54,943 nt of DNA from an uncultured Chitinophagaceae bacterium. Lineage in GTDB: Bacteria; Bacteroidota; Bacteroidia; Chitinophagales; Chitinophagaceae. The translations under genes and the position numbers were made by a program. The stretch lies in NCBI GenBank assembly GCA_903895845.1, contig CAITVK010000083.1, positions 1-54,943 on the forward strand, in the 5' to 3' direction. Each line of letters opens with the position of its first letter. The first letter of the stretch is position 1. Positions 1 through 9,349 of the stretch are shown here, in pieces. The notes below the pieces were generated by a model that was not told the origin of the DNA, made no database searches, and saw nothing but the letters and a program-made list of their open reading frames with translations.

Positions 1-1
1 G

Positions 2-175
2 AATGTAAACAGTTCAATCAGTGCTAATTTCTCCTATAAACTAAAGAATACAACCCTATTCGTAGGACCACAAATACGCTATCAACATTTGCCAACCTAC
101 GTAGATAAATACCCAATTAAAGAATATAGGATAGACTATGGCTTAAAAGTGGGCATTATAAAATCTCTCAGATAA
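2..175 (+). CDS. C-terminal end of an outer-membrane beta-barrel protein (partial)
   Basis: An open frame enters from the left edge and stops with TAA at 173-175, giving 57 residues of a C-terminus. Polar and hydrophobic residues alternate, as in amphipathic barrel strands (ANFSYKLKN, LFVGPQIRYQH, YGLKVGIIKSLR). The last strand ends close to the terminus, as in Bacteroidota outer-membrane beta-barrel proteins. The start lies outside the window, so the family cannot be named. The fold is inferred from strand pattern only. Confidence 0.6.
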   Translation, partial: NVNSSISANFSYKLKNTTLFVGPQIRYQHLPTYVDKYPIKEYRIDYGLKVGIIKSLR

Positions 176-205
176 ATTTTACACTATTTTTCACTGGTTC
201 TTGAA

Positions 206-213
206 TAGTTTTG
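206..213 (+). promoter_or_regulatory. TAnnTTTG (-7) promoter motif of the lipoprotein gene
   Basis: TAGTTTTG matches the Bacteroidota -7 consensus TAnnTTTG and ends four bases before the ATG at 218. If it is used, transcription would begin at or next to the start codon, giving a leaderless mRNA. No clear -33 TTTG is present. Confidence 0.4.
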
Positions 214-217
214 CGCA

Positions 218-808
218 ATGAAGCAACTACTTTATACATCGTTGTTACTATTTGTGATAGTAAGCGCATGCAAGTCTAAAAAAGAGAATCCCCCAGTACA
301 ACCCGAGCAAACAAATGCCAACGATACTGCTACATTTTATGATGTAAAGGGCTTTTTTGAGAGCGAGATAAAAGAGGTAAATACCACTCCCTACTTTATT
401 TATTACAAAAAAAACAAAGACAATAAAAAAAAGGATTCAATAGCTATCAAGAACAAGGATTTTAATGAATTGGCTAACCAGTTTCTGGATAAGGACATTA
501 CCCGTAAGGAAATTAAGCACTATTATAAAGAAGATGTATTCAGGGACTTAAGTACAAAAAGCATCACGCTTAGTTATAGTACAAAAAACAAGGAACTGGA
601 AATTCAAAGTATCGATGTATTACTAGATGAAGTGACAAACAAAGTAAAGTTTATTTTTATCAGGACTAATCAAAACGAAGGAGATTCTTCCATCATCAAA
701 CAAATGAGCTGGAATAAGGGCAAGAACTTTTTAATCAGTACAACTACCATCAAAAGTGATGGAACTAAATCTACTAGCCAAGAATATGTAAGCTGGAATG
801 ACGATTAG
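218..808 (+). CDS. Predicted lipoprotein of unknown function
   Basis: The 196-residue product begins MKQLLYTSLLLFVIVSAC. This is a lipoprotein signal peptide with a lipobox ending at Cys18, followed by a lysine-rich segment, so the mature protein is probably anchored in the outer or inner membrane. The rest is hydrophilic and alternates short beta-like stretches with charged residues; I recognise no domain. It stands alone between the barrel fragment and uvrC, with about 70 bases to the next start. The ATG is supported by the signal peptide directly behind it. Confidence 0.75.
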   Translation: MKQLLYTSLLLFVIVSACKSKKENPPVQPEQTNANDTATFYDVKGFFESEIKEVNTTPYFIYYKKNKDNKKKDSIAIKNKDFNELANQFLDKDITRKEIKHYYKEDVFRDLSTKSITLSYSTKNKELEIQSIDVLLDEVTNKVKFIFIRTNQNEGDSSIIKQMSWNKGKNFLISTTTIKSDGTKSTSQEYVSWNDD

Positions 809-880
809 AGCATATAAAGTATTTTCATCCACTACATCCCCAATGCAACCTAATACTTATTTCAGCGTTCATTTATTTAG

Positions 881-2692
881 ATGACACAAGAACAGTTTAA
901 AAATATTGCCCACACCATTCCCCATGAGCCTGGCATCTACAAATATTATAATGAGAACGATCAATTATTGTATGTAGGTAAGGCAAAAGATTTAAGGAAA
1001 AGGATAGGGTCGTACTTTTCGAAAAGTCTGGACAACTTCAAAACAATTCAACTCGTCAAGAAGATACATCACCTCCTGTTTACGATTGTGGACAGTGAGC
1101 AAGATGCTTTTCTATTGGAAAATGCACTGATAAAAGAATATAAACCTCGTTACAACATCAACTTAAAGGATGACAAAACCTATCCTTTCATCGTAATAAA
1201 AAAAGAATCCTTTCCTCGTGTGTTTTTTACCAGAAAGAAGTTGAATGATGGGTCAGAATATATAGGTCCATTTACCAATCAAGACACAGTAAGGGATTTA
1301 CTTACATTTATCAAAGAATACATTCCGCTGCGGAATTGTAAACTGCCATTAACAGAAGCCAATATCAATAAAGGCAAGTTTAAGGTTTGTTTGGAATACC
1401 ATTTAGGCAATTGTAAAGGCCCTTGCGAAGGGTTGCAATCTCTTCAGGACTATAGTGATGGCATTCAACAAATGCGTGATATGCTAAAAGGGAATGTTGG
1501 TTCTGTTATCAATAACTACAAATTGCAGATGCAAGACTTTGCTGCAAAGATGGAGTTTGAAAAGGCAGAGATGTTTCGCAAAAAGATTGAACAGTTGGAA
1601 AACTATCAATCCAAGAGTGTGGTGGTCAGTAAGCATCTATCCAATCTGGATGTATTTTCTATTTTAAGGGATGGCGATGTTGCCTATGTAAACTATTTAA
1701 TGGTACAAGCGGGTACCATCATTCAGACACATACAGCACAACTGGAAGCGCATTTAGATGAGTCTGACGAAGAAGTATTGGCATTTGCTATTATCAACAT
1801 GAGGGATCGCTTCAATAGTCAGAGCAATGAGCTAATAGTACCCGTTCCAATAACTTTTCCCGATGAGAGAATTACTATTACAATTCCAAAAGCAGGAGAT
1901 AAGAAGAAGCTACTGGAACTGTCTCTTAAGAATGTAAACTATTTTCAAGAAGAACTGCGTAAGAAAAAGATTCTGCATCTGGAGGGTAAATCAGATTGGG
2001 AGAAGAAAAATGTGTTGTATGAATTGCAGGAATACCTACAACTCCCCGAAGCCCCTGTTCATATTGAATGTTTCGATAACTCCAATTTTCAGGGAAGCTT
2101 TCCGGTGAGTGCAATGGTTTGCTTCAAAGACGGCATGCCAAGTAATAAAGATTACAGGCATTACAACGTAAAAACAGTAGAAGGTATCAATGACTTTGCT
2201 ACTATGAAGGAAGTGGTGGGCAGAAGGTATAAAAGGTTGGTAGCCGAAGAACAAAGCCTTCCACAATTGGTAATTATTGATGGTGGCAAAGGACAGCTTG
2301 GTAGTGCGATGGAAGCAATCTCTGAATTGGGTTTGGTCGGACAAATGGTGGTAGTGGGATTAGCTAAAAATGAAGAAGAAATATTCTTTCCGGGGGACAG
2401 TGAATCCAAAAAGCTGCCTTGGGATAGTGATAGCCTCAAGTTGATTCGCCGCATCAGGGATGAAGTCCATCGATTTGGCATTACCTTCCACCGCAATAAA
2501 CGTAGTAAAGGAACTTTTAAGAATGAGCTGGAAGAGATTAAAGGGATTGGTAAACAAACTGCCGAAGATTTGTTGAAAGCGTTTAAGTCTGTAAAAAATG
2601 TCAAGCTTAAATCCGAGAAAGAACTCGCTGAAAAGGTGGGCTTGGCAAAAGCAAAACTCATTATCAATCACTTTGCCGCAAAAACTTTATAA
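881..2692 (+). CDS. uvrC: UvrABC excinuclease subunit C
   Basis: UvrC makes the 3' and 5' incisions on either side of a DNA lesion after UvrB loading. The 603-residue length is normal. In order: an N-terminal GIY-YIG nuclease (GIYKYYN and LLYVGKAKDLRKRI, residues about 18-46), a UVR motif for UvrB binding (about 205-240), an RNase H-like second nuclease with IECFDNSNFQG (about 393-403) and VIIDGGKGQL (about 463-472), and C-terminal helix-hairpin-helix motifs (IKGIGKQTAEDLLKAF). All expected catalytic blocks are present, so it should be active. rimM follows after nine bases and is probably co-transcribed. Confidence 0.97.
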   Translation: MTQEQFKNIAHTIPHEPGIYKYYNENDQLLYVGKAKDLRKRIGSYFSKSLDNFKTIQLVKKIHHLLFTIVDSEQDAFLLENALIKEYKPRYNINLKDDKTYPFIVIKKESFPRVFFTRKKLNDGSEYIGPFTNQDTVRDLLTFIKEYIPLRNCKLPLTEANINKGKFKVCLEYHLGNCKGPCEGLQSLQDYSDGIQQMRDMLKGNVGSVINNYKLQMQDFAAKMEFEKAEMFRKKIEQLENYQSKSVVVSKHLSNLDVFSILRDGDVAYVNYLMVQAGTIIQTHTAQLEAHLDESDEEVLAFAIINMRDRFNSQSNELIVPVPITFPDERITITIPKAGDKKKLLELSLKNVNYFQEELRKKKILHLEGKSDWEKKNVLYELQEYLQLPEAPVHIECFDNSNFQGSFPVSAMVCFKDGMPSNKDYRHYNVKTVEGINDFATMKEVVGRRYKRLVAEEQSLPQLVIIDGGKGQLGSAMEAISELGLVGQMVVVGLAKNEEEIFFPGDSESKKLPWDSDSLKLIRRIRDEVHRFGITFHRNKRSKGTFKNELEEIKGIGKQTAEDLLKAFKSVKNVKLKSEKELAEKVGLAKAKLIINHFAAKTL

Positions 2693-2701
2693 CAATAGCA
2701 A

Positions 2702-3217
2702 ATGCAAGACTACATAAACATAGGAAAACTAGTAGCCACTTTTGGTTTGAAAGGAGAATTGATTTTGCAACACAGCCTTGCAAAAAAACTGGTATTGAAA
2801 GGGGTAGAAGCCATCTTTGTAGAACAAGTAAAGGGAAGCTACCTGCCTTATTTTCTTCTGACTTCAAAGGCTAAAACGCATGATGAAACCTTTGTTCAAT
2901 TGGAGGGTATTAGTACAAAGGAACAAGCGCACCGGTTGATTTCTAAACAAGTGTGGTTGTTGGATGCAGATTTCAGAAGGCTTGCGGGTAACTCTAGTCC
3001 TATTTCTTTGTTGGGCTACAAACTGTTTAATGAAGAGGAACATATTGGTAATATCGAGGAAGTAATAGAACAGCCCCATCAGGTACTCTTGAAAATAACT
3101 TACAACGGCAACGAAGCACTCATCCCGCTTCACGATGAAACCCTTGATAAAATAGATAGAAAGAAAGGTGAAGTCTTTGTAAAATTACCCGATGGATTGT
3201 TGGAGATTTATGGTTAA
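2702..3217 (+). CDS. rimM: Ribosome maturation factor RimM
   Basis: RimM binds ribosomal protein S19 and helps fold the 3' domain of 16S rRNA during 30S assembly. The 171-residue length is typical. The N-terminal barrel carries the family start IGKLVATFGLKGELIL. The C-terminal PRC-barrel part includes LLGYKLFNEEEHIGNIEEV and ends with LIPLHDETL and VKLPDGLLEIYG, as in the family. It lies nine bases behind uvrC on the same strand and is followed by a strong hairpin, so the pair looks like a two-gene unit. Confidence 0.95.
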   Translation: MQDYINIGKLVATFGLKGELILQHSLAKKLVLKGVEAIFVEQVKGSYLPYFLLTSKAKTHDETFVQLEGISTKEQAHRLISKQVWLLDADFRRLAGNSSPISLLGYKLFNEEEHIGNIEEVIEQPHQVLLKITYNGNEALIPLHDETLDKIDRKKGEVFVKLPDGLLEIYG

Positions 3218-3244
3218 TAACTTTACGGACTAGTATATAAATTA

Positions 3245-3290
3245 AAAAAGCCGCTTCAAACAATTCATGTTTAGAGCGGCTTTTTAGTTT
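3245..3290. terminator. Bidirectional intrinsic terminator between rimM and the convergent nucleotidyltransferase gene
   Basis: An 11-bp perfect stem (AAAAAGCCGCT at 3245-3255 pairing with 3275-3285) has a 19-base loop, an A-run on its left and a T-run on its right. It therefore works for the plus-strand uvrC-rimM unit and for the minus-strand gene ending at 3305. Confidence 0.85.
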
Positions 3291-3304
3291 AATAGTATTT
3301 CAGA

Positions 3305-4204
3305 TTACCCCCACAAGTTTGCAGGATATTCGCCACTGTTCACCAACTTTTCTACACTTGCTTTCACGCCCGGTGCATCTTCTTTGTAGGTAACACCAAA
3401 CCATTGTGCATCTGTACCAATCACTTCAATGTGAGCAAGCCCCTGTTTAATAAATTCGTCAGCAACTTTAGGAATAAAGAACTCGGACTTAGGAACATTC
3501 ATTTCCTCATCCAGAAACTGTTCAAAAAGTTGTTCTGCAAAAGGAATAAAGCTTGTTCCAAAACAATAGAAGTTCATACTCACTTTTGTGTCTGCAGGTA
3601 AAACGGTAGTCGCACCTTCTTCCTCATACACAATTTCTTCGCCAGCCTTATATATTTTAGTACGCTCGTTTATACCCACTAGATTGCCCGCTTCATCAAT
3701 GCTACAAACACCTCTGCTCACGCTGCCGTTTTCACTCAAGGTATTTTTCAGGTTGTAGCCAATCAGTGCGTATAAATTATCTGCCACTTTTGTATTAATA
3801 AATGCTGCTGCTTTTGCAAAACCATCCTGACCGTAGAAGTCATCAGCGTTTATCACTGCAAAAGGCTCTTTCAAAACGTCTTTGCAGCACAACAAGGCAT
3901 GGGCAGTTCCCCAAGGTTTAGTTCTGTCTGCTGGCAATGTTCTATTGCCCAAGAATGACTCTAACTTCTGATAGACGTAAACTGTTTCTATCTTTCCGGC
4001 TAGCTTAGGCTCGAAGATGGCCTTGAAACTATCCGCAAAGTCTTCCCTGATTATAAATACCACTTTGCCAAATCCTGCTCTGATGGCATCATAAATGGAA
4101 TAATCCATTATTGTCTCGCCATTTGGTCCAAATCCTGCAACCTGTTTCATTCCTCCATACCTGCTTGCCATTCCCGCAGCCAATATTACCAAAGTGGGCT
4201 TCAT
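3305..4204 (-). CDS. Sugar-phosphate nucleotidyltransferase family protein
   Basis: This 299-residue protein has the NTP-transferase fold. The glycine-rich nucleotide loop LAAGMASRYGGMKQV (residues about 8-22) is close to the GxGTR-type loop of glucose-1-phosphate nucleotidylyltransferases. VINADDFYG (about 118-126) supplies the metal-binding aspartate pair, and the remainder fits a sugar-binding half. The activated sugar cannot be told from sequence. It is transcribed alone, convergent with rimM and divergent from the PLP enzyme at 4261. The ATG sits directly before the beta-strand of the nucleotide loop, so the start is secure. Confidence 0.8.
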   Translation of the reverse strand: MKPTLVILAAGMASRYGGMKQVAGFGPNGETIMDYSIYDAIRAGFGKVVFIIREDFADSFKAIFEPKLAGKIETVYVYQKLESFLGNRTLPADRTKPWGTAHALLCCKDVLKEPFAVINADDFYGQDGFAKAAAFINTKVADNLYALIGYNLKNTLSENGSVSRGVCSIDEAGNLVGINERTKIYKAGEEIVYEEEGATTVLPADTKVSMNFYCFGTSFIPFAEQLFEQFLDEEMNVPKSEFFIPKVADEFIKQGLAHIEVIGTDAQWFGVTYKEDAPGVKASVEKLVNSGEYPANLWG

Positions 4205-4260
4205 ATATTTGTAATAATTAATTTAGAAAAATAACCGTGGGGTTAAAAATAATTCTCAGT

Positions 4261-5163
4261 ATGCAACTAAATTTTGAGGGCAAACATAAAGTATTTATCC
4301 AAAACATACAATTTAGTATAGAATCAAATTCTTGTATTGTTGATATCTTACGGCTAGACGAGATTCATCCCCTAATAAGTGGTAATAAGTTTTTTAAACT
4401 TCAGCTACACATTCTGGAGGCTATTAACAATCAATATTCTACTATTGCAACCTTTGGTGGCGCTTATTCCAACCACATCATTGCAACTGCTTGTTACTGC
4501 AATCAACTTGGTTTTAAAAGTGTAGGCATCATAAGGGGAGAAGAACCTCCCCAAAAAAGCGATACACTGTTGCAAGCAGAGGCGTTTGGGATGCAGTTAA
4601 TATATGTTTCTAGGGAATTGTTCAAGGAAAAAGAGCAGATCATTACAAGCTTTGAAGATGAAAGCTATTATTGGGTAAATGAGGGTGGATATAGTCGTTT
4701 GGGCGCCGAAGGGGCAGCGGATATTTGCAGTTGGATAGATGAAAGTTACACAGATATCGTCTGTGCTGTTGGAACGGGTACAATGATGGCGGGATTGATA
4801 ATTGGGGCTAGGCCACATCAGAAAGTAACGGGAATCAGTGTATTAAAAGGTAACGAAAAATTAATAGAGTCAGTCACGGATTTATTGACTGATGAGGAAA
4901 AAAAGAAGCATTTTGAATTGATTGATGGGTATCATTTTGGAGGTTACGCCAAACATCCAGAAGCGTTGTTGGATTGGATGAATTTCTTTTATAATCATAG
5001 CAAAGTGCCTACCGATTTGGTGTATACCGCCAAGCTTTGCTATGCGGTAAATGATTTATTGGACAAAGGATACTTTGCGCCCGACAGCAAAATAATGATT
5101 ATCCATAGTGGGGGGCTTCAAGGAAATTCTTCTTTGCCAACTGGCAAACTGGATTTTAACTAA
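4261..5163 (+). CDS. PLP-dependent ACC deaminase/D-cysteine desulfhydrase family enzyme
   Basis: This fold-type II PLP enzyme of 300 residues belongs to the family that opens 1-aminocyclopropane-1-carboxylate or releases sulfide from D-cysteine. HPLISGNKFFKLQ holds the PLP lysine (Lys43), FGGAYSNHI (about 70-78) is the conserved SNH substrate/phosphate region, and AVGTGTMMAGLI (about 163-174) is the glycine-rich phosphate cup. The frame is open upstream to a GTG at 4237, but the ATG at 4261 fits family length better. At 300 residues it is a little short, which is common for Bacteroidota members. Substrate choice cannot be settled by eye. Confidence 0.85.
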   Translation: MQLNFEGKHKVFIQNIQFSIESNSCIVDILRLDEIHPLISGNKFFKLQLHILEAINNQYSTIATFGGAYSNHIIATACYCNQLGFKSVGIIRGEEPPQKSDTLLQAEAFGMQLIYVSRELFKEKEQIITSFEDESYYWVNEGGYSRLGAEGAADICSWIDESYTDIVCAVGTGTMMAGLIIGARPHQKVTGISVLKGNEKLIESVTDLLTDEEKKKHFELIDGYHFGGYAKHPEALLDWMNFFYNHSKVPTDLVYTAKLCYAVNDLLDKGYFAPDSKIMIIHSGGLQGNSSLPTGKLDFN

Positions 5164-5231
5164 ATGCTTTTGCACAAATTAATCGACTAACTTCCAATCA
5201 TTCGTATGTGCTGCTACTATTTCATAGTACT

Positions 5232-5275
5232 AAAAAGGTCAAAAGTTGTCAGGTTCACACCTTCAACTTTTGACC
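5232..5275 (-). terminator. Intrinsic terminator of topA
   Basis: A perfect 12-bp stem (5237-5248 with 5264-5275, arm GGTCAAAAGTTG) encloses a 15-base loop that contains a further AGGT/ACCT pairing. Read on the minus strand it is followed by TTTTTA, so it should end the topA transcript. The rest of 5164-5316 holds only short heptamer-like runs. Confidence 0.75.
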
Positions 5276-5316
5276 CAAAACATATAACCTATAACGTACA
5301 ACTCTTGCCTTAAAAT

Positions 5317-7893
5317 CTATTTCCTCCTTGGCGTTGGCGCTTTCTTGGCAGCCACAGCTTTACCAGTTTTCATAGTCTTAACAGTAGCCGCCTTCTTAGC
5401 AAAAGCATTGGGCACCTGCTGTTCTATCATCTTCTTCACTTCTTCCAAAGGAATAACCGCAGCTTCTTCTTGCGAATATTTGCCACCACCGGGTCTGTTA
5501 GTCAGTTTCAACATCAGCTTTCCAAAGCGGATAAACGCGCCCCAACGACCATTCTCGATTGTAATCTTTTCTGCAGGCCATTGCTGTATAAAGCGATTCG
5601 CTTCTTTCTCCTGTTTCTTTTCTATCAGTTCCTCAATATCTTTTTGAGATAATGAGTCGTAATTATATCCTTTGGGTATGTTGATATACAAATCATCCCA
5701 CTTGATGAATGGCCCAAAACGCCCCTTCCCTTTTGTAACTGGCTTTTCTTGGTAATAACCAATCGGAGCATCAGCTTGATTTTTTCCTGCAATCAGTTCT
5801 ATGGCACGCTCAATAGTAAGTTCCATTGGATCGTCAGTTTTAGCAAGGGAAACAAACTGATCCTTAAACTTCACATACGGTCCAAACTTGCCCACATTCA
5901 CTATCAACTCTTCCCCTTCATATTCTCCGATACTCTTTGGCAACTGAAACAACGACAACGCTTCTTCCAGAGTTATTGTTTCGATACTTTGAGTAGCTTT
6001 TAGCTTAGCAAAGCGAGGCTTTTCAGTGGCGGATGTATTCTCGCCAATCATAACCATTGGGCCATACCGTCCCATTCTTGCTACAATCTTCTTACCCGAA
6101 ACAGGATCCAATCCAACTTCCCTTTCTCCTTTCGCACGCTCTGCGGTCTCTAAAGTAAGTTCTATATTCTGATGAAAAGGTTTATAAAACCCATCTATCA
6201 TATTCGCCCACTTTGTTTTACCAAGGGCAATATCATCAAATTCCTCTTCAATCTTAGCGGTGAAACTAAAATCCATTACCTTCTTAAAATGTTGGTTCAA
6301 GAAATCAGTTACCACCATGCCCAGATCAGTAGGGAATAACTTGGCTTTCTCTGCGCCCACATTTTCCATTATTATTTGCTGCTCTATTTCATTTTTTGCA
6401 GTCAATCTAAGCAAGCCTGCTTGTCTTTTTACGCCATCCTTATCTTTCTTCTCTACGTATTTGCGCTTTTCGATGGTAGTAATGGTGGGTGCATAAGTAG
6501 AAGGACGACCAATCCCTAACTCTTCCAGTTTCTTCACCAAAGATGCTTCAGTATAGCGCGCATTAGGGCGTGTATATTTTTCGGCAGCAGTCATCTCCTT
6601 AAAATCAAGCACTTGCTTCACAGACAATGGAGGCAGGATACCTTCCTGATCTTCTTCGTCTTCATCATCCTTTCCTTCCAGATAAACTTTCAGGAAACCA
6701 TCAAACTTCATTACTTCACCGCTGGCAAAAAGATTTTCTTTATTGGTACTGATGCTGATTTTCGCTGTAGTTTTTTCAAATGCAGCATCAGTCATCTGAC
6801 TAGCGATGGTACGCTTCCAGATCAATTCGTACAAACGCCTGCTTTCGGCATCATCCAACGTATGATTGTTCATGTAAGTAGGCCTGATGGCTTCGTGCGC
6901 CTCTTGTGCACTCTCATTCTTATTCTTAAACTTACGTGGCTGATTATATCTGTTTCCGTAAGCGGTATTTATCTCTTTACTGATGTCGGCCAAGGCAGTT
7001 TCACTCAAACTAACACTATCCGTACGCATATAAGTAATCTTACCACTTTCATACAACTTCTGCGCAATCAGCATCGTCTTGCTTACACTGTAGCCCAACT
7101 TACGAGAGGCTTCCTGTTGTAAAGTAGATGTTGTGAAAGGTGGTGCAGGGCTACGTTTGGTTGGTTTTACTTCTATCCCTTCTACAGTGTAACTGGCATT
7201 GATACAAGCATTTAAAAATGCCCTTGCCTCTTGTTGCGTATTTACTTTACTTGGCCCATCAGCTTTAAACGTTACAGGTTTGCCGTTAATATCTTTTGCA
7301 GCAAAGAATGCTTCTATCTTATAACTACTAACAGGTACAAAATGGTTTATTTCTCTTTCCCTGTCTACAATCAATCTTACAGCCACACTCTGCACACGAC
7401 CAGCACTAAGGCTTGGTTGAACTTTACGCCACAATACAGGACTCAATTCAAAACCAACCAATCTATCCAATACACGGCGGGCTTGCTGTGCATTAACCAA
7501 ATCCATGTTGATGACCCGAGGATTATCAACTGCCTTTTTAATGGCAGGAGCAGTAATTTCATGAAAAACAATACGTTTGGTTGTTGCTGGATTCAATCCT
7601 AATACTTCTGCCAGATGCCAGCTGATACTTTCTCCTTCACGGTCCTCATCCGATGCCAGCCAAACCTCCTTCGATTTTCTGGCAAGCGATTTCAGTTCAT
7701 TCACTACTTTTATCTTATCATCGGGAACAATGTAGCGAGGTTTATATTGATTATTAATATCAATACCCATGTCATCCTTCTCCAAATCCCGGATGTGGCC
7801 ATAACAGCTCCTCACATCAAAATCGCTACCTAGTATCTTTTCGATGGTCTTAGCTTTAGCAGGGCTCTCGACAATTAATAAATTCTTACTCAT
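5317..7893 (-). CDS. topA: DNA topoisomerase I
   Basis: Type IA topoisomerase relaxes negative supercoils by passing one strand through a transient break. The 858-residue protein begins with the Toprim domain (LLIVESPAKAKTIEKILG, residues about 5-22, and SDEDREGES, about 81-89). The catalytic tyrosine is Tyr288 in ITYMRTDS. The end lacks four-cysteine zinc fingers; instead there are at least four Topo-C repeats of the form GR(Y/F/W)GP (MGRYGPMVMIG, VGKFGPYVKF, GRFGPFIKW, GRWGAFIRFG), then a Lys/Ala-rich basic tail. Zinc-free, repeat-containing topA is common in Bacteroidota. Nothing looks broken. Confidence 0.97.
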   Translation of the reverse strand: MSKNLLIVESPAKAKTIEKILGSDFDVRSCYGHIRDLEKDDMGIDINNQYKPRYIVPDDKIKVVNELKSLARKSKEVWLASDEDREGESISWHLAEVLGLNPATTKRIVFHEITAPAIKKAVDNPRVINMDLVNAQQARRVLDRLVGFELSPVLWRKVQPSLSAGRVQSVAVRLIVDREREINHFVPVSSYKIEAFFAAKDINGKPVTFKADGPSKVNTQQEARAFLNACINASYTVEGIEVKPTKRSPAPPFTTSTLQQEASRKLGYSVSKTMLIAQKLYESGKITYMRTDSVSLSETALADISKEINTAYGNRYNQPRKFKNKNESAQEAHEAIRPTYMNNHTLDDAESRRLYELIWKRTIASQMTDAAFEKTTAKISISTNKENLFASGEVMKFDGFLKVYLEGKDDEDEEDQEGILPPLSVKQVLDFKEMTAAEKYTRPNARYTEASLVKKLEELGIGRPSTYAPTITTIEKRKYVEKKDKDGVKRQAGLLRLTAKNEIEQQIIMENVGAEKAKLFPTDLGMVVTDFLNQHFKKVMDFSFTAKIEEEFDDIALGKTKWANMIDGFYKPFHQNIELTLETAERAKGEREVGLDPVSGKKIVARMGRYGPMVMIGENTSATEKPRFAKLKATQSIETITLEEALSLFQLPKSIGEYEGEELIVNVGKFGPYVKFKDQFVSLAKTDDPMELTIERAIELIAGKNQADAPIGYYQEKPVTKGKGRFGPFIKWDDLYINIPKGYNYDSLSQKDIEELIEKKQEKEANRFIQQWPAEKITIENGRWGAFIRFGKLMLKLTNRPGGGKYSQEEAAVIPLEEVKKMIEQQVPNAFAKKAATVKTMKTGKAVAAKKAPTPRRK

Positions 7894-7900
7894 ATCTTTT

Positions 7901-7993
7901 AAGTTATGAGTTATTAGTTGTGAATTATGAGTTATGAACGACTGGCTTAGATTACTTAACCACTTATAACTTATAACTTATAACTTATAACTA
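7901..7993. repeat. Heptamer tract in inverted arrangement (hairpin)
   Basis: The left arm (7901-7938) is built of TTATGAG-like 7-bp units. After about 23 bases the right arm (7962-7993) carries the reverse complement, four near-identical CTTATAA units. The two arms can pair into a long hairpin. It lies just upstream of topA, between the divergent topA and the secreted-protein gene. Similar tracts are at 12089, 12533, 36441 and 43711. The rest of 7894-8120 shows nothing else I can name. Confidence 0.75.
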
Positions 7994-8120
7994 CTTCTTT
8001 CGGCTGCAATATTAGGGCAATCAATCAATACGCAATTAATGTTAAGAAAAACTATAGTTTTCATTTGCCGAAAATTTGGCATAGAGTTGGAATTGTAAAT
8101 TACAAATAAATTAAATTACA

Positions 8121-8657
8121 ATGAAAAAGGTTTACGCTTCGGTTTTACTATTAGCAGCTGCCTTTTGTATAAATAACGCAACTGCTGCTACCAACTGGCA
8201 TCACGGATTTGAAAGAAGAGAAAACAACAGAGGGTTTGAATTTAGAGGATATCATAACTTTCATGATGAACCAGGTTATTCCAATTATTACGACAGGCGC
8301 TACTATTACCACCCCCAAGTAGTGTATAATACAGCACCTGTGGTTGCTTACGATGCGTATCAATACGGTCCCAGACGAATGGGGTATTATTTCTATCCAG
8401 GCATAAATGTATATTTCAATCCAATCAATCATCTGTACATCTATCCTTCAAGGGGTGTTTGGGTGACTGCACCAGTATTACCAAGAGGGCTTGTGATTAA
8501 TGAGCCTTTCAGACAAGTATATTGTGGTGTGGGAGAAAATATCTGGGCCTACAACCGGGTACATGTAAACACCTATAGAAGAGCGCCGATATATGTAGAA
8601 AGAAGCTACGGTGCCGAACGCTTCAGAGAGAGAGAAGCATTTAGGGACAGGAGATAA
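8121..8657 (+). CDS. Secreted Tyr/Arg-rich protein of unknown function
   Basis: The 178-residue product starts with a clear signal peptide (MKKVYASVLLLAAAFCINNATA), so it is exported. The mature part is rich in Tyr, Arg, His, Phe and Asn (YYDRRYYYHPQVVYN, MGYYFYPGINVYFNP) and ends in an Arg/Glu-rich tail. This composition and the string of aromatic beta-like segments recall small envelope proteins found widely in Bacteroidota, but I know no function. It is transcribed alone with its own upstream region, convergent with the YceI gene. Confidence 0.75.
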   Translation: MKKVYASVLLLAAAFCINNATAATNWHHGFERRENNRGFEFRGYHNFHDEPGYSNYYDRRYYYHPQVVYNTAPVVAYDAYQYGPRRMGYYFYPGINVYFNPINHLYIYPSRGVWVTAPVLPRGLVINEPFRQVYCGVGENIWAYNRVHVNTYRRAPIYVERSYGAERFREREAFRDRR

Positions 8658-8685
8658 AGACTTTTGTTTTATACATTTTAAACCG

Positions 8686-9282
8686 TTACTTCCCTGCTAC
8701 CAACGTTACATTTACTTCAAATTCATCTTTAATGGCTTTGTCTGCTAATTCTTTTACAAATCCAGAGCCATAGATTACATTAAATTTCTTTCGGTCTATA
8801 TGGATATTGGCAGACGCATTAACGCCCGAAGCTGTAGTAGTGATGACCGCAGGGAATTTAATTTCTTGGGTAATATCTTTAATAGTCAGCTTACCTGTTA
8901 CCATATAATTATTACCATCCGAACTTACTGAAGTGATTACAAAAGAGACCTTAGGAAATTTAGACACTTCAAAGAAGTTGTCTTTCAGATGCCCCATCAG
9001 CCAGTTATTTTCTTTTTTGAACTTCAAATCGGTGTCAATCATAGAGGTTGCATCAATCACAAAAGAGCCACCTGTGAGCGTTTTGCCATTTGTTTGAACA
9101 GCGCCCGAAGCGATAGAGATAAAGCCATTGTGCTTCCCTCCTACTTTTCTGCCCACCCATTCTATTTTGCTTTTATTAAGGTCTACAGGCAAAGTAATAA
9201 TTGCTTTGGGAGCGATAAACGAGAGTAGCAACCCCGTTGAGAGGAGTAGTAAAAGTGTGAAAGGGAGAAGTGTGTTTTTCAT
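8686..9282 (-). CDS. YceI-family periplasmic lipid-binding protein
   Basis: YceI proteins are secreted lipocalin-like barrels that bind isoprenoid or other hydrophobic ligands. I place the start at 9282, because the 198-residue product then begins with a signal peptide (MKNTLLPFTLLLLLSTGLLL) while the upstream extension is not signal-like. The mature part follows the family: LNKSKIEWVGRKVGG at the front, SFVIDATSMID, HLKDNFFEVSKFPKVSFVI, then LTIKDITQEIKFP and the C-terminal DEFEVNVTLVA. It lies 67 bases downstream of the mrr-like gene on the same strand but has an unrelated role. Confidence 0.9.
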   Translation of the reverse strand: MKNTLLPFTLLLLLSTGLLLSFIAPKAIITLPVDLNKSKIEWVGRKVGGKHNGFISIASGAVQTNGKTLTGGSFVIDATSMIDTDLKFKKENNWLMGHLKDNFFEVSKFPKVSFVITSVSSDGNNYMVTGKLTIKDITQEIKFPAVITTTASGVNASANIHIDRKKFNVIYGSGFVKELADKAIKDEFEVNVTLVAGK

Positions 9283-9349
9283 GCCGTATTTAATTCTGAA
9301 AAAAGTTACATAACACGTAAGAATAAGGTTACATGAATTAAAATGAATA

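Noticed and set aside
2161-2667. A 168-codon minus-strand frame over uvrC
   Set aside because: Antisense shadow of the conserved uvrC catalytic and HhH region.
8060-8095. A sigma-54 (TGGCAC-N5-TTGC) promoter before the secreted gene at 8121
   Set aside because: TGGCAT and TTGG are one base too close and two positions differ; chance match is more likely.
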